A stretch of 64,000 nucleotides of DNA from an uncultured Desulfobacter sp. (GCF_963666145.1 NZ_OY762614.1:4516501-4580500), one strand, 5' to 3'; positions 18,856 to 28,740 are shown, counted from the first letter of the stretch. Numbers and translations: made by a program. The notes: generated from the letters alone by a model not told the origin.

Positions 18856-21075
18856 ATGATAAAGCATAAAATTACTGGATGGATAATCGTATTAGTGATG
18901 GCCTATCCTGTATTGTGTATCGGGGGCCAGGATGAATCTATTGGAAAAGTTGTGGCGCTAAGGGGTGCGGTGGTGGCTGTGGCGGAAGACGGGCAGAAAA
19001 GAGATCTGGGCATGAATGCGCAGGTGTTTGCCCGGGACGTTATTGAAACCGGCATCGGGCGTGTTCAGCTTATGTTCAAGGACAATACCCTGATCACCCT
19101 GGGCCGTAATACAAAAATGGCCCTTGCCACCTATGCATGGGATCCGGAAAATAAGAAAGCAGAGATGGAGACCCAGATCCGGGAAGGCAGTTTTAGGATT
19201 ATGGGGGGCGCCATCACCCGGATGGCCCCTGAAAAATTCAAAACAACATCCGTGTCCGGGACAATCGGCATCCGAGGGTCCATGTATGCCGGAAATCTTC
19301 GGGGCACCCGATTGACGGTCATGTTCCACGGCGGCAAAGGTATTTACGTCCAAAACCGGGCCGGGCGGGTCAATATTCGCCGTCCGGGATTTGCCACGTT
19401 GGTGGAGCATGCGGATAAGGCCCCGGCAGCACCGACACGAATGTCAACTTCCGATTTGATGGAACTTGAAACCCTGTTGTCGTCGGATCAGGCAGGGGAG
19501 GGGGAGCAAAATGAACAGTCCGAGGACGGTACGGGAGTGGCGGAAAATTCCCAGGACCAGTCAACGGATGGGACCCAGGAGACGGCAAGCGCTTCGGATT
19601 CAGAATCAGACACTTCGGCATTGGATAGTGAGGCGTCTTCCACGCTGGTTGACGATTCAGATTCCTTTGACACCGCCTTTGACTCGGATGCAGGTTCAGA
19701 CACCACCTCGGTGATCTCGGATACGACAACAGACTCCGGGCAGACATCTCTGGAGGAAGACGCCCAGACCTCAGTGGAAAACCCGGATGTTATTGACCAT
19801 CTCAAAGCCCTTGGTTTTACAGGGACCCAATCCACAAGTGTGCCGACAACCGGGCTGTGGAAATACACCGGCACCATGAAAAGTTTACTGGATTCAAAGG
19901 ATACCGACGATGACATGACCTTTGTTGTGAACTGGGACAACAGCCGCATTATGGTGTTTGAAAAATTTAATGCCGGTTCATCCAACCAGGGCATAGGGTT
20001 TGGTTTTGGTGAAGTGGCAAGTTCCGGAGAAATTTATAATGTGGTGGTGTTGGGGTCTGATGCTAACTCAGATGATTCTGATTCTGTCTTTGCCTTGGAC
20101 GGCACGCAAACCTTTGGCTGGTTTTATGGCACTTCCCAGGAGGCTGTGGGTCTTGCCATGGAAGGGGAGGATGTGAATATCCAGAATCAGATCGACACAT
20201 CACCCTGGTCCGATACATTGGCCGGTACTCTTTCAGGTAAGACCGCAAATACATTTTCCGGGATAGAAACCTGGTCTGGTTTTTTTACCGGTGTGGGGGA
20301 GAATATGAGTGCCCCCTCAACCAACCGTCATGTGTTTTTTAATGATGATAAAGCTAAATTTTCCTTTGTCATTGATAAGGACAACGGCACCTTCCAGGGT
20401 GCCATGTCCGGATACGACATAAACATGTATACCCAGATAAGTAATATGGTCATTGGCGGGAACACGTCAAATTCAGCTTATCTGACGGACAGCATTCTGG
20501 CTGCAACCTTAAGCGGCACCAATGTCATTTCTAACGGCAGCAGCACGGCCTCTTTGAAATCCTATGGTAATTATATGGTCACAGCCAGAGAAGCTGCGCT
20601 GTCGTCGTATACCACCTGGGGGTACTGGGAAGCCGCGTATGTTGACCCAGCCTCGTCCAAGGATTATCACATCCATGTTCCGGGATCTTTCTGGATCGCC
20701 GGTGTGGCTACGCCTTCCGGTGTGCTGGATACTTTGATTGGGACCAGCTTCACCGCCACTTACACGGGTAAGGCCCAGGGGGTAATGTTCTCCGACACCA
20801 TGAGCCTTACCGGACTGACTGGTGGAACAAGCAATTTGACCATTGACTTCGCAGCCTCGACATCATACGGAAAAATCGAGTTTGATGGTGGTGTTTACCT
20901 TAATCTTGAAATAAATTCGCTTACTAACCAAGGGTTTTCCGGCCAAATTGTTGGGGGGAGTCCAAGCCAGGTGTCAGGTGCCTTTTACGGTCCTAACGCA
21001 GAGGGCGTCGGCGGGAATTTTTCAGGCACATTCAGCGGTACCCATTACCTTGGCATTTTTGCCGGGGACCGGTAG
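18856..21075 (+). CDS. Exported FecR-domain protein with TbpB-like C-terminal barrel (candidate translocator cargo)
   Basis: 739 residues. Signal peptide ~1-24 without a good lipobox (PVLC), FecR-like domain ~28-180 (ARDVIETGIGRVQLMFKDN, then VSGTIGIRGSMYAG), an acidic Ser/Asp/Thr linker ~205-315, and a beta-rich region ~320-739. The C-terminus (625-739) has YTGKAQG, LTIDFAAST, FSGQIVGG, GAFYGPNAEGVGGNFSGTF and LGIFAGDR, the strand pattern and FYGPxA signature of transferrin-binding-protein-B-like barrels. A weaker copy, GWFYGTSQEAVGLAM, lies at ~421-435. It follows the Slam-like gene by 12 bp and is followed by a CHASE2 cyclase. A surface-exposed sensor or matrix protein is an inference. Confidence 0.75.
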   Translation: MIKHKITGWIIVLVMAYPVLCIGGQDESIGKVVALRGAVVAVAEDGQKRDLGMNAQVFARDVIETGIGRVQLMFKDNTLITLGRNTKMALATYAWDPENKKAEMETQIREGSFRIMGGAITRMAPEKFKTTSVSGTIGIRGSMYAGNLRGTRLTVMFHGGKGIYVQNRAGRVNIRRPGFATLVEHADKAPAAPTRMSTSDLMELETLLSSDQAGEGEQNEQSEDGTGVAENSQDQSTDGTQETASASDSESDTSALDSEASSTLVDDSDSFDTAFDSDAGSDTTSVISDTTTDSGQTSLEEDAQTSVENPDVIDHLKALGFTGTQSTSVPTTGLWKYTGTMKSLLDSKDTDDDMTFVVNWDNSRIMVFEKFNAGSSNQGIGFGFGEVASSGEIYNVVVLGSDANSDDSDSVFALDGTQTFGWFYGTSQEAVGLAMEGEDVNIQNQIDTSPWSDTLAGTLSGKTANTFSGIETWSGFFTGVGENMSAPSTNRHVFFNDDKAKFSFVIDKDNGTFQGAMSGYDINMYTQISNMVIGGNTSNSAYLTDSILAATLSGTNVISNGSSTASLKSYGNYMVTAREAALSSYTTWGYWEAAYVDPASSKDYHIHVPGSFWIAGVATPSGVLDTLIGTSFTATYTGKAQGVMFSDTMSLTGLTGGTSNLTIDFAASTSYGKIEFDGGVYLNLEINSLTNQGFSGQIVGGSPSQVSGAFYGPNAEGVGGNFSGTFSGTHYLGIFAGDR

Positions 21076-21092
21076 GCTCCTATTTAATCGTT

Positions 21093-23354
21093 ATGTTAAA
21101 AAATTCTTTTTTTTCCTGGCCCGCTTTTTTTCTCGGCTGCAGCCTGATTGCCGCAACCTGCGCAATACTTAACATCGACGGCACACAAAAACTCTCTTTG
21201 ATCGCAGCCATTGACAACCGGACCATGGATATCATGTTCCGGATCAGGGGGACATCTGCGGATTCCGGGCAGGTCGTCATTGTGGACATTGATGAAAAAA
21301 GTCTTTCACGCTTAGGACAATGGCCCTGGTCCAGGGATATCATGGCCCAAATTACAGAAAATATGACCCAAAGCGGTGTGCGCGCCATCGGGTATGATAT
21401 TTTATTTGCCGAACAGGATCGCACCTCGCCTGCCTATTTTTTTTCCCATCTGGATAAAAGAACAGCCCTGAAAATTCCCAAGACCCTGATACAAACCTTG
21501 GGCAATGATCCTGATCTCAATTATGACCAGGTGTTTGCCAGTGCACTCTCCCAAGGACCCACGATCCTGGGGTACGGGTTTCAGTTTGAGGATGATGGCT
21601 TGAAAAGCAAAGATGGCCAGCCTTTTTCTTCGGGCATCATCCGCCTGGATCCCCCCACCCAGCAATTTGACCGAATCTCCTTGATCCCGGCATTCAGGGC
21701 TGTGCTCAATCATCCAGCGGTGGCAGCCGCCCAAAGTGAAGGGTTCTTCAACATGCTCACGGATGATTCCGGCATCGCCCGCCAGGTGCCCCTGGTTATG
21801 ATTATGGACAACATTCCCTATCCATCCCTGGCATTGGAAGTGTTCCGGGTGGGCATGGGTATTTCTGACATGACCATCCATGCATCAAACCGGATTAAAG
21901 CTACCCGGCAACCGGTTCTTGGACTGACCCTGGGGGACAGGTTTATCCCCACGGACAGTTTCGGGCAAATTTTTGTAAACTATCGGGGCCCTGCGAAAAC
22001 ATTTGATTATATCAGTGCCGCTGATGTGCTGGAAAAAGGGCCGATGTCTGAGCTTAGAGGTAAATTTGTTTTTATTGGGGCCTCGGCCACAGGGCTTCTG
22101 GATCTCAAGGCTACCCCGTTCGGCTCTGCTGTTCCTGGGGTAGAGGTGAATGCATCCATCGTGGATAATCTGATCCAATCCGATCCGTTTACCTATGACC
22201 GGATGACGGAGATCGGGCTCAATTATACCCTGATTGTCTTCATCGGGCTGGCCGTGACCCTGGTGTTGTGCATCCTGGGGCCTGTGGCGGGCAGCATTGT
22301 GACAGCAAGTCTTTTAATATGTACCATGCTGGGAAATTATTTCTATTTTTTCTTGAATCATCAGCATGTGGGCATCAGCCTGCCGCTGATCTCGTCCACA
22401 GCCATATTGCTCGTCATGAGTATTTTTAAGGCGTTCCGGGAGGGTAGGTCCAAGCGGTTTATCCAGGGGGCCTTTTCCCGGTATGTGGCACCGGATGTGG
22501 TGAACCATCTGATCAAAACCCCCAAAGCACTTTCTCTGAGCGGACAGGAAAAAATATTAACGGTGATGTTCCTAGATATCAGAGGATTTACAACACTTTC
22601 AGAAACAATGAACCCCCAGCAGTTGGGGCGTTTCATGAATGAATTTCTCACCGCCATGAGTGAAAAAATTATGGAAAACGGCGGCACGGTGGACAAGTTC
22701 ATCGGAGATGCGGTGATGGCCTTTTGGGGCGCTCCCAAATCTGATCCCGATCATGCTGAACATGCCGTTCAAACAGCACTTAAATTCAAAGGTGTTCTGG
22801 AACATTTAGCATTGACATGGCAGGAAAATGGGCTTTCTGGCATATCCATTGGCGTGGGCATTAACACGGGGGCTGTGATTGTCGGTAATTTCGGTAGCCT
22901 GCAGCGCTTTGACTATACGGTCATGGGGGACAATGTAAACCTGGCCTCCCGTCTGGAAGGGGCAAATAAAAACTACGGTACAGCCATTCTGATTTCCAAA
23001 TCCACCCGGGAACTGGTCAAAGATAAATTTTTCTGCCGATTTGTTGATAAAGTGCAAGTAAAGGGCAGGCAGCAGCCCGAAGATCTGTATGAACCCGTGT
23101 GCAAAGGTCTGCCGTCCAAAGAATTCTTAAACGAGATCCAGATGTTTGAACAAGGGGTTGAGGCCTTTCAGCAGGCTGAGTTTCAACGGGCAAAAATGAT
23201 ATTTTCTCAATTGGACCAGGCCAATCCCTGTCAGCTTTATCTCTCTTATCTGGATCGTATCAAAGGCTATCTGCAAGGCTCTGTTCCCCAGGACTGGGAC
23301 GGGGCTGAACGCCGGGCGCGTTTGCCGGTGGTTAACCGGCTCACGAGCAAATAG
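21093..23354 (+). CDS. CHASE2-domain adenylate cyclase (class III)
   Basis: 753 residues. One N-terminal helix (~8-28), a periplasmic CHASE2 domain (~40-350; DNRTMDIMFRIRG, WPWSRDIMAQITENM, AIGYDILFAE), three transmembrane helices (~365-445) and a class III nucleotide cyclase domain (~480-660). The metal Asp residues are D495 in FLDIRGFTTLS and D539 in IGDAVMAFWGAPK; the Lys of DKFIGDAV and Asp of YTVMGDNVN are the usual ATP-selecting pair, so cAMP is the likely product. It lies 17 bp after the FecR/TbpB-like gene. FecR proteins next to CHASE2 cyclases recur in proteobacteria; a signal from the envelope to cAMP is the natural reading. Confidence 0.9.
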   Translation: MLKNSFFSWPAFFLGCSLIAATCAILNIDGTQKLSLIAAIDNRTMDIMFRIRGTSADSGQVVIVDIDEKSLSRLGQWPWSRDIMAQITENMTQSGVRAIGYDILFAEQDRTSPAYFFSHLDKRTALKIPKTLIQTLGNDPDLNYDQVFASALSQGPTILGYGFQFEDDGLKSKDGQPFSSGIIRLDPPTQQFDRISLIPAFRAVLNHPAVAAAQSEGFFNMLTDDSGIARQVPLVMIMDNIPYPSLALEVFRVGMGISDMTIHASNRIKATRQPVLGLTLGDRFIPTDSFGQIFVNYRGPAKTFDYISAADVLEKGPMSELRGKFVFIGASATGLLDLKATPFGSAVPGVEVNASIVDNLIQSDPFTYDRMTEIGLNYTLIVFIGLAVTLVLCILGPVAGSIVTASLLICTMLGNYFYFFLNHQHVGISLPLISSTAILLVMSIFKAFREGRSKRFIQGAFSRYVAPDVVNHLIKTPKALSLSGQEKILTVMFLDIRGFTTLSETMNPQQLGRFMNEFLTAMSEKIMENGGTVDKFIGDAVMAFWGAPKSDPDHAEHAVQTALKFKGVLEHLALTWQENGLSGISIGVGINTGAVIVGNFGSLQRFDYTVMGDNVNLASRLEGANKNYGTAILISKSTRELVKDKFFCRFVDKVQVKGRQQPEDLYEPVCKGLPSKEFLNEIQMFEQGVEAFQQAEFQRAKMIFSQLDQANPCQLYLSYLDRIKGYLQGSVPQDWDGAERRARLPVVNRLTSK

Positions 23355-23355
23355 A

Positions 23356-24405
23356 TTATTTTTTATGTTTTTTCATTTTTTCCAACGACGCTTTAAATTT
23401 TTGACACGGATCTTCATAGGAGACCCGCTGGGTGAACCAAATGAAGTCTGCCGGCGGCACCGGTTCAAATCCTTCGAGGGACAAAGGGGCTAAATACTCT
23501 GCCAGGTCCGCAGGTTCCCTTTCAATTTCCGTCATTGCAAGATTGGTCTGGTTCATATCGGGGTTCAGGTGATGCACCCGGTCCATGACACCTAAACCAT
23601 ATTCCGTATGCCCGCCCCCAATGATGATCACAACTGGTCCTGTCTGCCGTCCTTCCGTGTCGCGGTCTTTTGCCTGTACGGCATTGAACAGTTCAACCAC
23701 GGACAGGGCCATACGGTCATTGCGTGCAACCCATGTGTCGTACAACCGCTCGGTCATCCGGCCATGATCCATGCCGCAATGAACCGACACAAAAACCGAT
23801 TTCATGTACGACTCATAGGCCGTATTTGAAAGCTTTGTGGAAAACAGCTGCTGCAATTCAATGGGGGAGAGACCATCAAGTCCCTTGCGGGTAATCCGGC
23901 GCTTCTGGGTGGCGGACAGATCCAGGCCTGCGACGGGCAGATCGTTCTCCACCCCAAGCCTGCTCAGATCCCAGTAATAACGCCACATGGTGTCCGATTG
24001 TTTGTCCCACCCCAGTTTTTTTCTGATCTGCTGTTCAACGGCCTTTTCCATCTTGGGTGAATGCGCTTTTTTTTCGGCGTCCACCAGGTTGAGCAGCAAC
24101 GGGGTGTCCTGGTATGAAAAAAATTCAAATCCAATGATCGGTGCATGCCCCCGGTCAATGAGGGCCTGGATCACCCGGTGCTGAATGGCATGGTGCATGG
24201 GATTGTCGTGCTTTTCCGACAGATAGACGATATCGCTGTGGATGAGCGTATCCATCAGTTCGTCAAAGCGGACAGGTTGTCCTGTTTTTGCTTTGACCAC
24301 GGTTCCGATTAGAGGATCATCGCGCATGATAACTTTTTGCGTTGTGGCGCAACCGTAAAATAGGCAAAGAATGCACCCCATTGAAAAATAAATTAACCGT
24401 TGCAT
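23356..24405 (-). CDS. ChaN-like haem-binding lipoprotein family
   Basis: 349 residues with a lipoprotein-type start: hydrophobic stretch then LFYGCATT, Cys at about residue 19, although the -3 residue is Phe. ChaN (DUF399) signatures follow: DIVYLSEKHDNPMHHAIQHRVIQALIDRG, APIIGFEFFSYQDTPLL, and the late VVIIIGGGHTEYGLGV. Campylobacter ChaN binds stacked haem as a dimer; the role elsewhere is not settled. It converges on the CHASE2 cyclase with 1 bp between stops and overlaps the upstream AIM24 gene at 24405. Its closeness to a TbpB-like protein hints at iron or haem, no more. Confidence 0.82.
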   Translation of the reverse strand: MQRLIYFSMGCILCLFYGCATTQKVIMRDDPLIGTVVKAKTGQPVRFDELMDTLIHSDIVYLSEKHDNPMHHAIQHRVIQALIDRGHAPIIGFEFFSYQDTPLLLNLVDAEKKAHSPKMEKAVEQQIRKKLGWDKQSDTMWRYYWDLSRLGVENDLPVAGLDLSATQKRRITRKGLDGLSPIELQQLFSTKLSNTAYESYMKSVFVSVHCGMDHGRMTERLYDTWVARNDRMALSVVELFNAVQAKDRDTEGRQTGPVVIIIGGGHTEYGLGVMDRVHHLNPDMNQTNLAMTEIEREPADLAEYLAPLSLEGFEPVPPADFIWFTQRVSYEDPCQKFKASLEKMKKHKK

Positions 24406-25193
24406 TAATCCCCATCCAGCAGGCGTCCAAGTCCACCTAAAACAGAGCCTTCGCCTTTGTCAGATCCCCCGGCACTCGGCGCATGGCTGATGATGCGGTC
24501 TGCCAGGCGCGAAAACGGCAGGCTTTGCAGATAGACGCTGCCATGCCCTTCCAATGTTGCCAGAAACAAGCCTTCGCCGCCGAAAAACATGGATTTAAGT
24601 CCGCCGGCCCGCTGGATGTCATATTGAATGCCTTGGGAAAATGCCACAATACAACCGGTATCCACCAACAGCTTTTCGCCTTTCAGTTCTTTTTTAACGA
24701 TGGTGCCGCCGGCGTGAACAAACGCCATGCCGTCACCTTCCAGTCGCTGGAGAATAAACCCTTCTCCACCGAAAAAACCGGCTCCAAGTTTCTGGTTAAA
24801 GGTAATGGAAATTTTTGTGCCAAGGGCTGCGCACAAAAAAGCATCTTTCTGGCAGATCAGCTGTCCCCCGACGGCAGCCATGTCAACGGGGATAATTTTT
24901 CCGGGGTAGGGCGCGGAAAAGGCAACTCTTCTTTTGTCGGGTGCCTGATTGGTAAAATGGGTGATAAACAAGCTTTCTCCGGTGAGCGCGCGCTTGCCGG
25001 CACTGAAGAGTTTGCCCATAAGCCCTTGATTGCCTTCGGACCCGTCCCCCATTTTAGCCTCAAATGAGATGCCCTGTTCCATCCAGTTCATGGCACCGGC
25101 CTCGGCGATGACGGTTTCGCCCGGATCAAGTTCCACCTCAACGGCCTGCATATCATCCCCAAAAATTTCATAATCCACTTCATGACATCGCAT
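24405..25193 (-). CDS. TIGR00266/AIM24 family protein
   Basis: 262 residues made of repeated beta-strand units with glycine turns: [82 protein letters not shown]. These are typical of the TIGR00266 (AIM24) family, a trimeric beta-structure protein of unclear function, sometimes linked to stress or membrane damage. There is no signal peptide. It shares one base with the downstream ChaN-like gene and is probably cotranscribed with it. Confidence 0.85.
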   Translation of the reverse strand: MRCHEVDYEIFGDDMQAVEVELDPGETVIAEAGAMNWMEQGISFEAKMGDGSEGNQGLMGKLFSAGKRALTGESLFITHFTNQAPDKRRVAFSAPYPGKIIPVDMAAVGGQLICQKDAFLCAALGTKISITFNQKLGAGFFGGEGFILQRLEGDGMAFVHAGGTIVKKELKGEKLLVDTGCIVAFSQGIQYDIQRAGGLKSMFFGGEGLFLATLEGHGSVYLQSLPFSRLADRIISHAPSAGGSDKGEGSVLGGLGRLLDGD

Positions 25194-25372
25194 GGTTTAT
25201 CTCCTTTGACATATTATATTAAGAATATTTTCGCCTTTTTTGACAGGCAAATAAGATTTTTGATATAGAAAGTATATCAGATAGATTCGGGTTTTTTCCA
25301 TTAAAAAGTCATATAAAAATTAAATGGGGCGTATACCGTGGATGGAAAGGTGCAGACAAAATTCATGGCGTT

Positions 25373-25415
25373 AAAAAAAATACGGGCTGAAACCCTGTTT
25401 AAGTTCCAGCCCGTA
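25373..25415 (-). terminator. Rho-independent terminator of the tRNA-Ser transcript
   Basis: On the minus strand, directly after tRNA-Ser(GCT), TACGGGCTG pairs with CAGCCCGTA (25381-25415) and is followed by a run of eight T (25373-25380). Confidence 0.8.
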
Positions 25416-25426
25416 TCGTATGCTAT

Positions 25427-25518
25427 TGGCGGAGAAGGAGAGATTCGAACTCTCGGTACCAGTTTCCCAGTACAACCGCTTAGCAGGCGGTCCATTTCAG
25501 CCACTCATGCACTTCTCC
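25427..25518 (-). tRNA. tRNA-Ser (GCT)
   Basis: Minus-strand cloverleaf with acceptor GGAGAAG pairing with CTTCTCC, anticodon loop CTGCTAA (anticodon GCT), a long variable arm as expected for serine, the T-loop GTTCGAA equivalent and an encoded 3' GCCA. About 92 nt including CCA. Confidence 0.95.
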
Positions 25519-25531
25519 AGATAGTCTTTTT

Positions 25532-25619
25532 TGGCGGAGGAGGTAGGATTCGAACCCACGAGGCTTTGACACCTAACGGTTTTCAAGACCGCCGCCTTCA
25601 GCCGCTCGGCCACTCCTCC
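25532..25619 (-). tRNA. tRNA-Ser (TGA)
   Basis: Minus-strand cloverleaf beginning GGAGGAGTGGCCGAG, anticodon loop CTTGAAA (anticodon TGA), class II variable arm and encoded 3' CCA. It lies 13 bp upstream of tRNA-Ser(GCT); the two probably form one transcript ending at the terminator at 25373. Confidence 0.95.
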
Positions 25620-25703
25620 AAAAATCAACCCGAGCAATATAACACCCCATTGACGGCGGGTCAATTAAAAAAATGGATTTAATCTTGGGTTAAATTTAAT
25701 ATA

Positions 25704-25731
25704 TTGACACAGTAATTGGTTGGGCTATATT
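25704..25731 (+). promoter_or_regulatory. Sigma-70 promoter for the 25773-argS unit
   Basis: TTGACA, 16 bases, TATATT. Both boxes are near-consensus; the -10 lies 41 bp before the ATG at 25773. Confidence 0.65.
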
Positions 25732-25772
25732 AAGAAGTTTTGAAGTTAATGGATGATAACAGGAGAATCCAA

Positions 25773-26225
25773 ATGAAACAGAAAATCAGGTTTGAAAAGA
25801 ATATAAAGGACAATATACTGACTGTCCTTGAATCTGCCGAGGTGGATCCCGGTGTGATCTTGCCTTTACACGAAGAAGATTATGAACTTGATGCCATCCG
25901 TGCAGCGTGCAAAGAGGGGTTTAATGCCTTTCTCATCGCCTTTCGCCGCCGCAGTTTCTTTCCCACCAGGGAATTATCTGAAAAATTGTTTGAAAGTGCC
26001 GTTGAATTTTTAGCCGATCCTGAAGCGGACAAATTGGTGATTGATTATAACGATATCGACACATTGCCCGGGGAAGAGGAGTTCTCCCTTGAAGACGATG
26101 ATGTGGAACTGGATGAATTGCTGGATGAAGATGGGGACACCAAGGAGGATGAGATGAAAGAAATTGATTCCGAAGATGATACCCCCAGATTCACCCCCGA
26201 AGATACTTCTGAACACGAGAATTAA
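25773..26225 (+). CDS. Acidic hypothetical protein
   Basis: 150 residues from ATG 25773, chosen because AGGAG lies seven to eight bases upstream; an earlier in-frame start at 25740 lacks one. The first ~90 residues look folded (NILTVLESAEVDPGVILPLH; AIRAACKEGFNAFLIAFRRRSFFPTRELSEKLF), and the last ~60 are almost entirely Asp and Glu (SLEDDDVELDELLDEDGD), likely disordered. I do not recognise a family. It lies 6 bp before argS behind a good promoter, so it is probably cotranscribed. Confidence 0.75.
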   Translation: MKQKIRFEKNIKDNILTVLESAEVDPGVILPLHEEDYELDAIRAACKEGFNAFLIAFRRRSFFPTRELSEKLFESAVEFLADPEADKLVIDYNDIDTLPGEEEFSLEDDDVELDELLDEDGDTKEDEMKEIDSEDDTPRFTPEDTSEHEN

Positions 26226-26231
26226 TCCTTT

Positions 26232-27917
26232 ATGAAAACAAAAATCAGAACCATGGTCCTGGATGCGGCCCGTGCTGCCTTTGAAAAAGGGGTACTGCCT
26301 TCGGACCAGACACCGGAATTTGAGGTGGAAACCCCTAAACATGAAGGCCAGGGCGATTTCTCAACCAATTTTGCCATGGTGTCGGCAAAATTGCAGAAGA
26401 TGGCTCCGGCAAAGATTGCCAAAACTCTTGTTGAATCCATGTCCGACATCGCCGATGCCTCCCTGGGTCCGGCGCTGGAAAAAATAGAGGTGGCTGGCCC
26501 CGGGTTTATTAATTTCTTTTTGTCTCCCGGGGCCTGGCACCCGGTGGTGGACCAGGTGCTGAGCCAGGATGCCGGCTATGGTGCATCGGATATGGGCCAA
26601 GGGGCGCGGGTCCAGGTTGAATTTGTTTCGGCCAACCCCACGGGGCCGCTTCATGTGGGGCACGGCAGGGGAGCCGCCGTGGGTGATGCCATGGGCAATA
26701 TTCTTTCCTTTGCCGGTTACAACGTGCAAAAAGAATATTACATCAACGACTCCGGCCGTCAGATCAGAACGCTTGGTACCTCGGTGTGGCTGCGTCTGCA
26801 GCAGATGCAGGGCAAAACAGTGGATTTCCCCGATGACTGCTACCAGGGCGATTATATCAAGGATCTTGCCAAAGAAGTTTTTGATGTCCAGGGAAAAGAT
26901 CTTGCGGATGCCGATGAAAAACAAGGTGTTGAGATCTGTGCACGATTTGCAGCCGGTGAAATTTTAGCCGGTATCCGGTCTGATTTAGATGATTTTGGCG
27001 TCAGTTTTGACAACTGGTTCAGCGAGCAAAGCCTCTATGATTCCGGCCGGGTCCAGAGCACCATTGAAAACTTCAAAGAAAAAGACCTGATTTACGAAAA
27101 AGACGGGGCGCTCTGGTTCCGAACCGAAAAATTTGGGGATGAAAAGGACCGGGTGGTGGTTCGCAACAACGGATTGACCACCTATTACGCCTCGGACATT
27201 GCCTATCACGATGAAAAATATGAACGCGGGTTTGACCGTGTCATTGATGTGTGGGGGGCAGACCACCACGGATATATCAAGCGTATTGATGCGGCCGTGT
27301 TGGCCACGGGACGAAAGAGCGAACAATTTGACGTGATCCTGGTTCAGCTGGTCAATTTGCTCCGGGACGGTACACCCGTGCAGATGTCCACCCGGGCCGG
27401 CGAGTTTGTGACGCTTAAGGATATTGTGGACGAGGTGGGTAAAGATGCCGCCCGGTTCATGTTCCTCAGCCGCAGTTATGAGTCAGGCCTTGAGTTTGAT
27501 CTTGAGCTGGCCAAAAAGAAGAGCGCTGATAATCCTGTCTATTATGTGCAGTATGTTCATGCCCGGATTACCGGCATTTTAACCAAGGCCAAGGATGAAG
27601 GCATCATTGACCGCACAGAATTTGACGTTGGTATGAATCTTGAGAAACTTGTGACCGAAGAAGAGCTTAAGCTGATCAAGCAGATTGCAGGTTTCCAGGA
27701 GCAGGTGGAAAAAAGTGCGGCAAGTCTTCACCCCCATGTGATTTTTACCTATCTGATGACTTTGGCTGCAGCCTTTCATGCCTATTATAATCAGCACAAG
27801 GTGATCATGGACGATAAACCGCTGTCCCTGGCCCGGCTCTCTTTGGTGCTTGCCGTTAAAAAAGTGATCCGTAACGGCTTGATGCTTTTAGGGGTGTCTG
27901 CCCCTGAAAGAATGTAG
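26232..27917 (+). CDS. argS: Arginine--tRNA ligase
   Basis: Class I aminoacyl-tRNA synthetase. The class I HIGH signature appears as [19 protein letters not shown] (~130-150), the N-terminal additional domain precedes it, and the second signature region reads [18 protein letters not shown] in place of KMSKS, as is common in bacterial ArgRS. The C-terminal DALR anticodon-binding domain ends [15 protein letters not shown], the standard terminus. 561 residues is normal. Confidence 0.96.
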   Translation: MKTKIRTMVLDAARAAFEKGVLPSDQTPEFEVETPKHEGQGDFSTNFAMVSAKLQKMAPAKIAKTLVESMSDIADASLGPALEKIEVAGPGFINFFLSPGAWHPVVDQVLSQDAGYGASDMGQGARVQVEFVSANPTGPLHVGHGRGAAVGDAMGNILSFAGYNVQKEYYINDSGRQIRTLGTSVWLRLQQMQGKTVDFPDDCYQGDYIKDLAKEVFDVQGKDLADADEKQGVEICARFAAGEILAGIRSDLDDFGVSFDNWFSEQSLYDSGRVQSTIENFKEKDLIYEKDGALWFRTEKFGDEKDRVVVRNNGLTTYYASDIAYHDEKYERGFDRVIDVWGADHHGYIKRIDAAVLATGRKSEQFDVILVQLVNLLRDGTPVQMSTRAGEFVTLKDIVDEVGKDAARFMFLSRSYESGLEFDLELAKKKSADNPVYYVQYVHARITGILTKAKDEGIIDRTEFDVGMNLEKLVTEEELKLIKQIAGFQEQVEKSAASLHPHVIFTYLMTLAAAFHAYYNQHKVIMDDKPLSLARLSLVLAVKKVIRNGLMLLGVSAPERM

Positions 27918-27976
27918 GGGGATTTAAGATTCCTGGCGTCGGGACATATGGCAAGTATTTTTTAATCGGAATCTGG

Positions 27977-28738
27977 ATGTTTGGCCTTGGGGTGTTTGTG
28001 GGCAGAAGCACAACGCCTGTCCTGTTTGAAACCCGGCCTTTCCAGGTATATCTGGGTCGAAAGATCAGTGAACTTTCGGCCAAACTTCCGGAAAAGGGAA
28101 AAATAGATCTCAAATTTTATGATGTCCTTGACGAGCCGGTCTCCTATCCGGTGAAAGGAAAAACCGGCGATTCCGGGGAGATCACCCCGGGACCGGAAGC
28201 CGGGATCGCAGCTTCCGTGACGCCGCCGGAGAATCATTCCCAAACCGAAGATATCCCCGTTAAGTACAGCAGAAAACTTGCCACCTGGCACAAGGCCGAG
28301 CCGGGCTATGAAAATATGCCGGTGCCGGCCCCGTCACCTCCCCCAAAGCCGGCCCCGGCAGAAACAGATAAAAAAACCGAGGAAAAGCAGACCGTGGCCC
28401 GGATTGCCCCAAAGGTTTTAAAATCCAAGAACCAAATTGAAGAAAAAACAGATGCAGCGCCCGGAGATACCAAGCCTGATACTGCCAAAACACCGGCATC
28501 GGCCCATGATGAATATACGATTCAGGTTGCATCATATAAAAATTTAAATGATGCCCTGGCCCATATGGTTCGTTTAAATAAAAAGGGAATTTCCTCCTAC
28601 CGGGCCAGTGTAAAGATCAACGGAAAAACCTGGTACCGGGTCCGGACCGGTGCTTTTTCCGATTATGAATCCGCCCAGTCCGGTCTGGCAAAACTTGCCG
28701 GGGCCGGTGTCGGCGGCATGGTCGTCAAAAAGGAATAA
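27977..28738 (+). CDS. SPOR-domain membrane protein
   Basis: Single-pass protein with a periplasmic Pro/Ala/Lys-rich linker (~75-175) and a C-terminal SPOR domain (~178-253: EYTIQVASYKNLNDALAHM, WYRVRTGAFSDYESAQSGLAKL). SPOR domains bind denuded peptidoglycan at division sites. The first ATG, used here, leaves only part of the transmembrane helix (MFGLGVFVG) and has no ribosome binding site. The same frame stays open upstream and reads YGKYFLIGIW directly before this ATG; an ATT at 27929 has AGGGGGA six bases ahead. I think the true start is probably 27929. Confidence 0.85.
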   Translation: MFGLGVFVGRSTTPVLFETRPFQVYLGRKISELSAKLPEKGKIDLKFYDVLDEPVSYPVKGKTGDSGEITPGPEAGIAASVTPPENHSQTEDIPVKYSRKLATWHKAEPGYENMPVPAPSPPPKPAPAETDKKTEEKQTVARIAPKVLKSKNQIEEKTDAAPGDTKPDTAKTPASAHDEYTIQVASYKNLNDALAHMVRLNKKGISSYRASVKINGKTWYRVRTGAFSDYESAQSGLAKLAGAGVGGMVVKKE

Positions 28739-28740
28739 AA

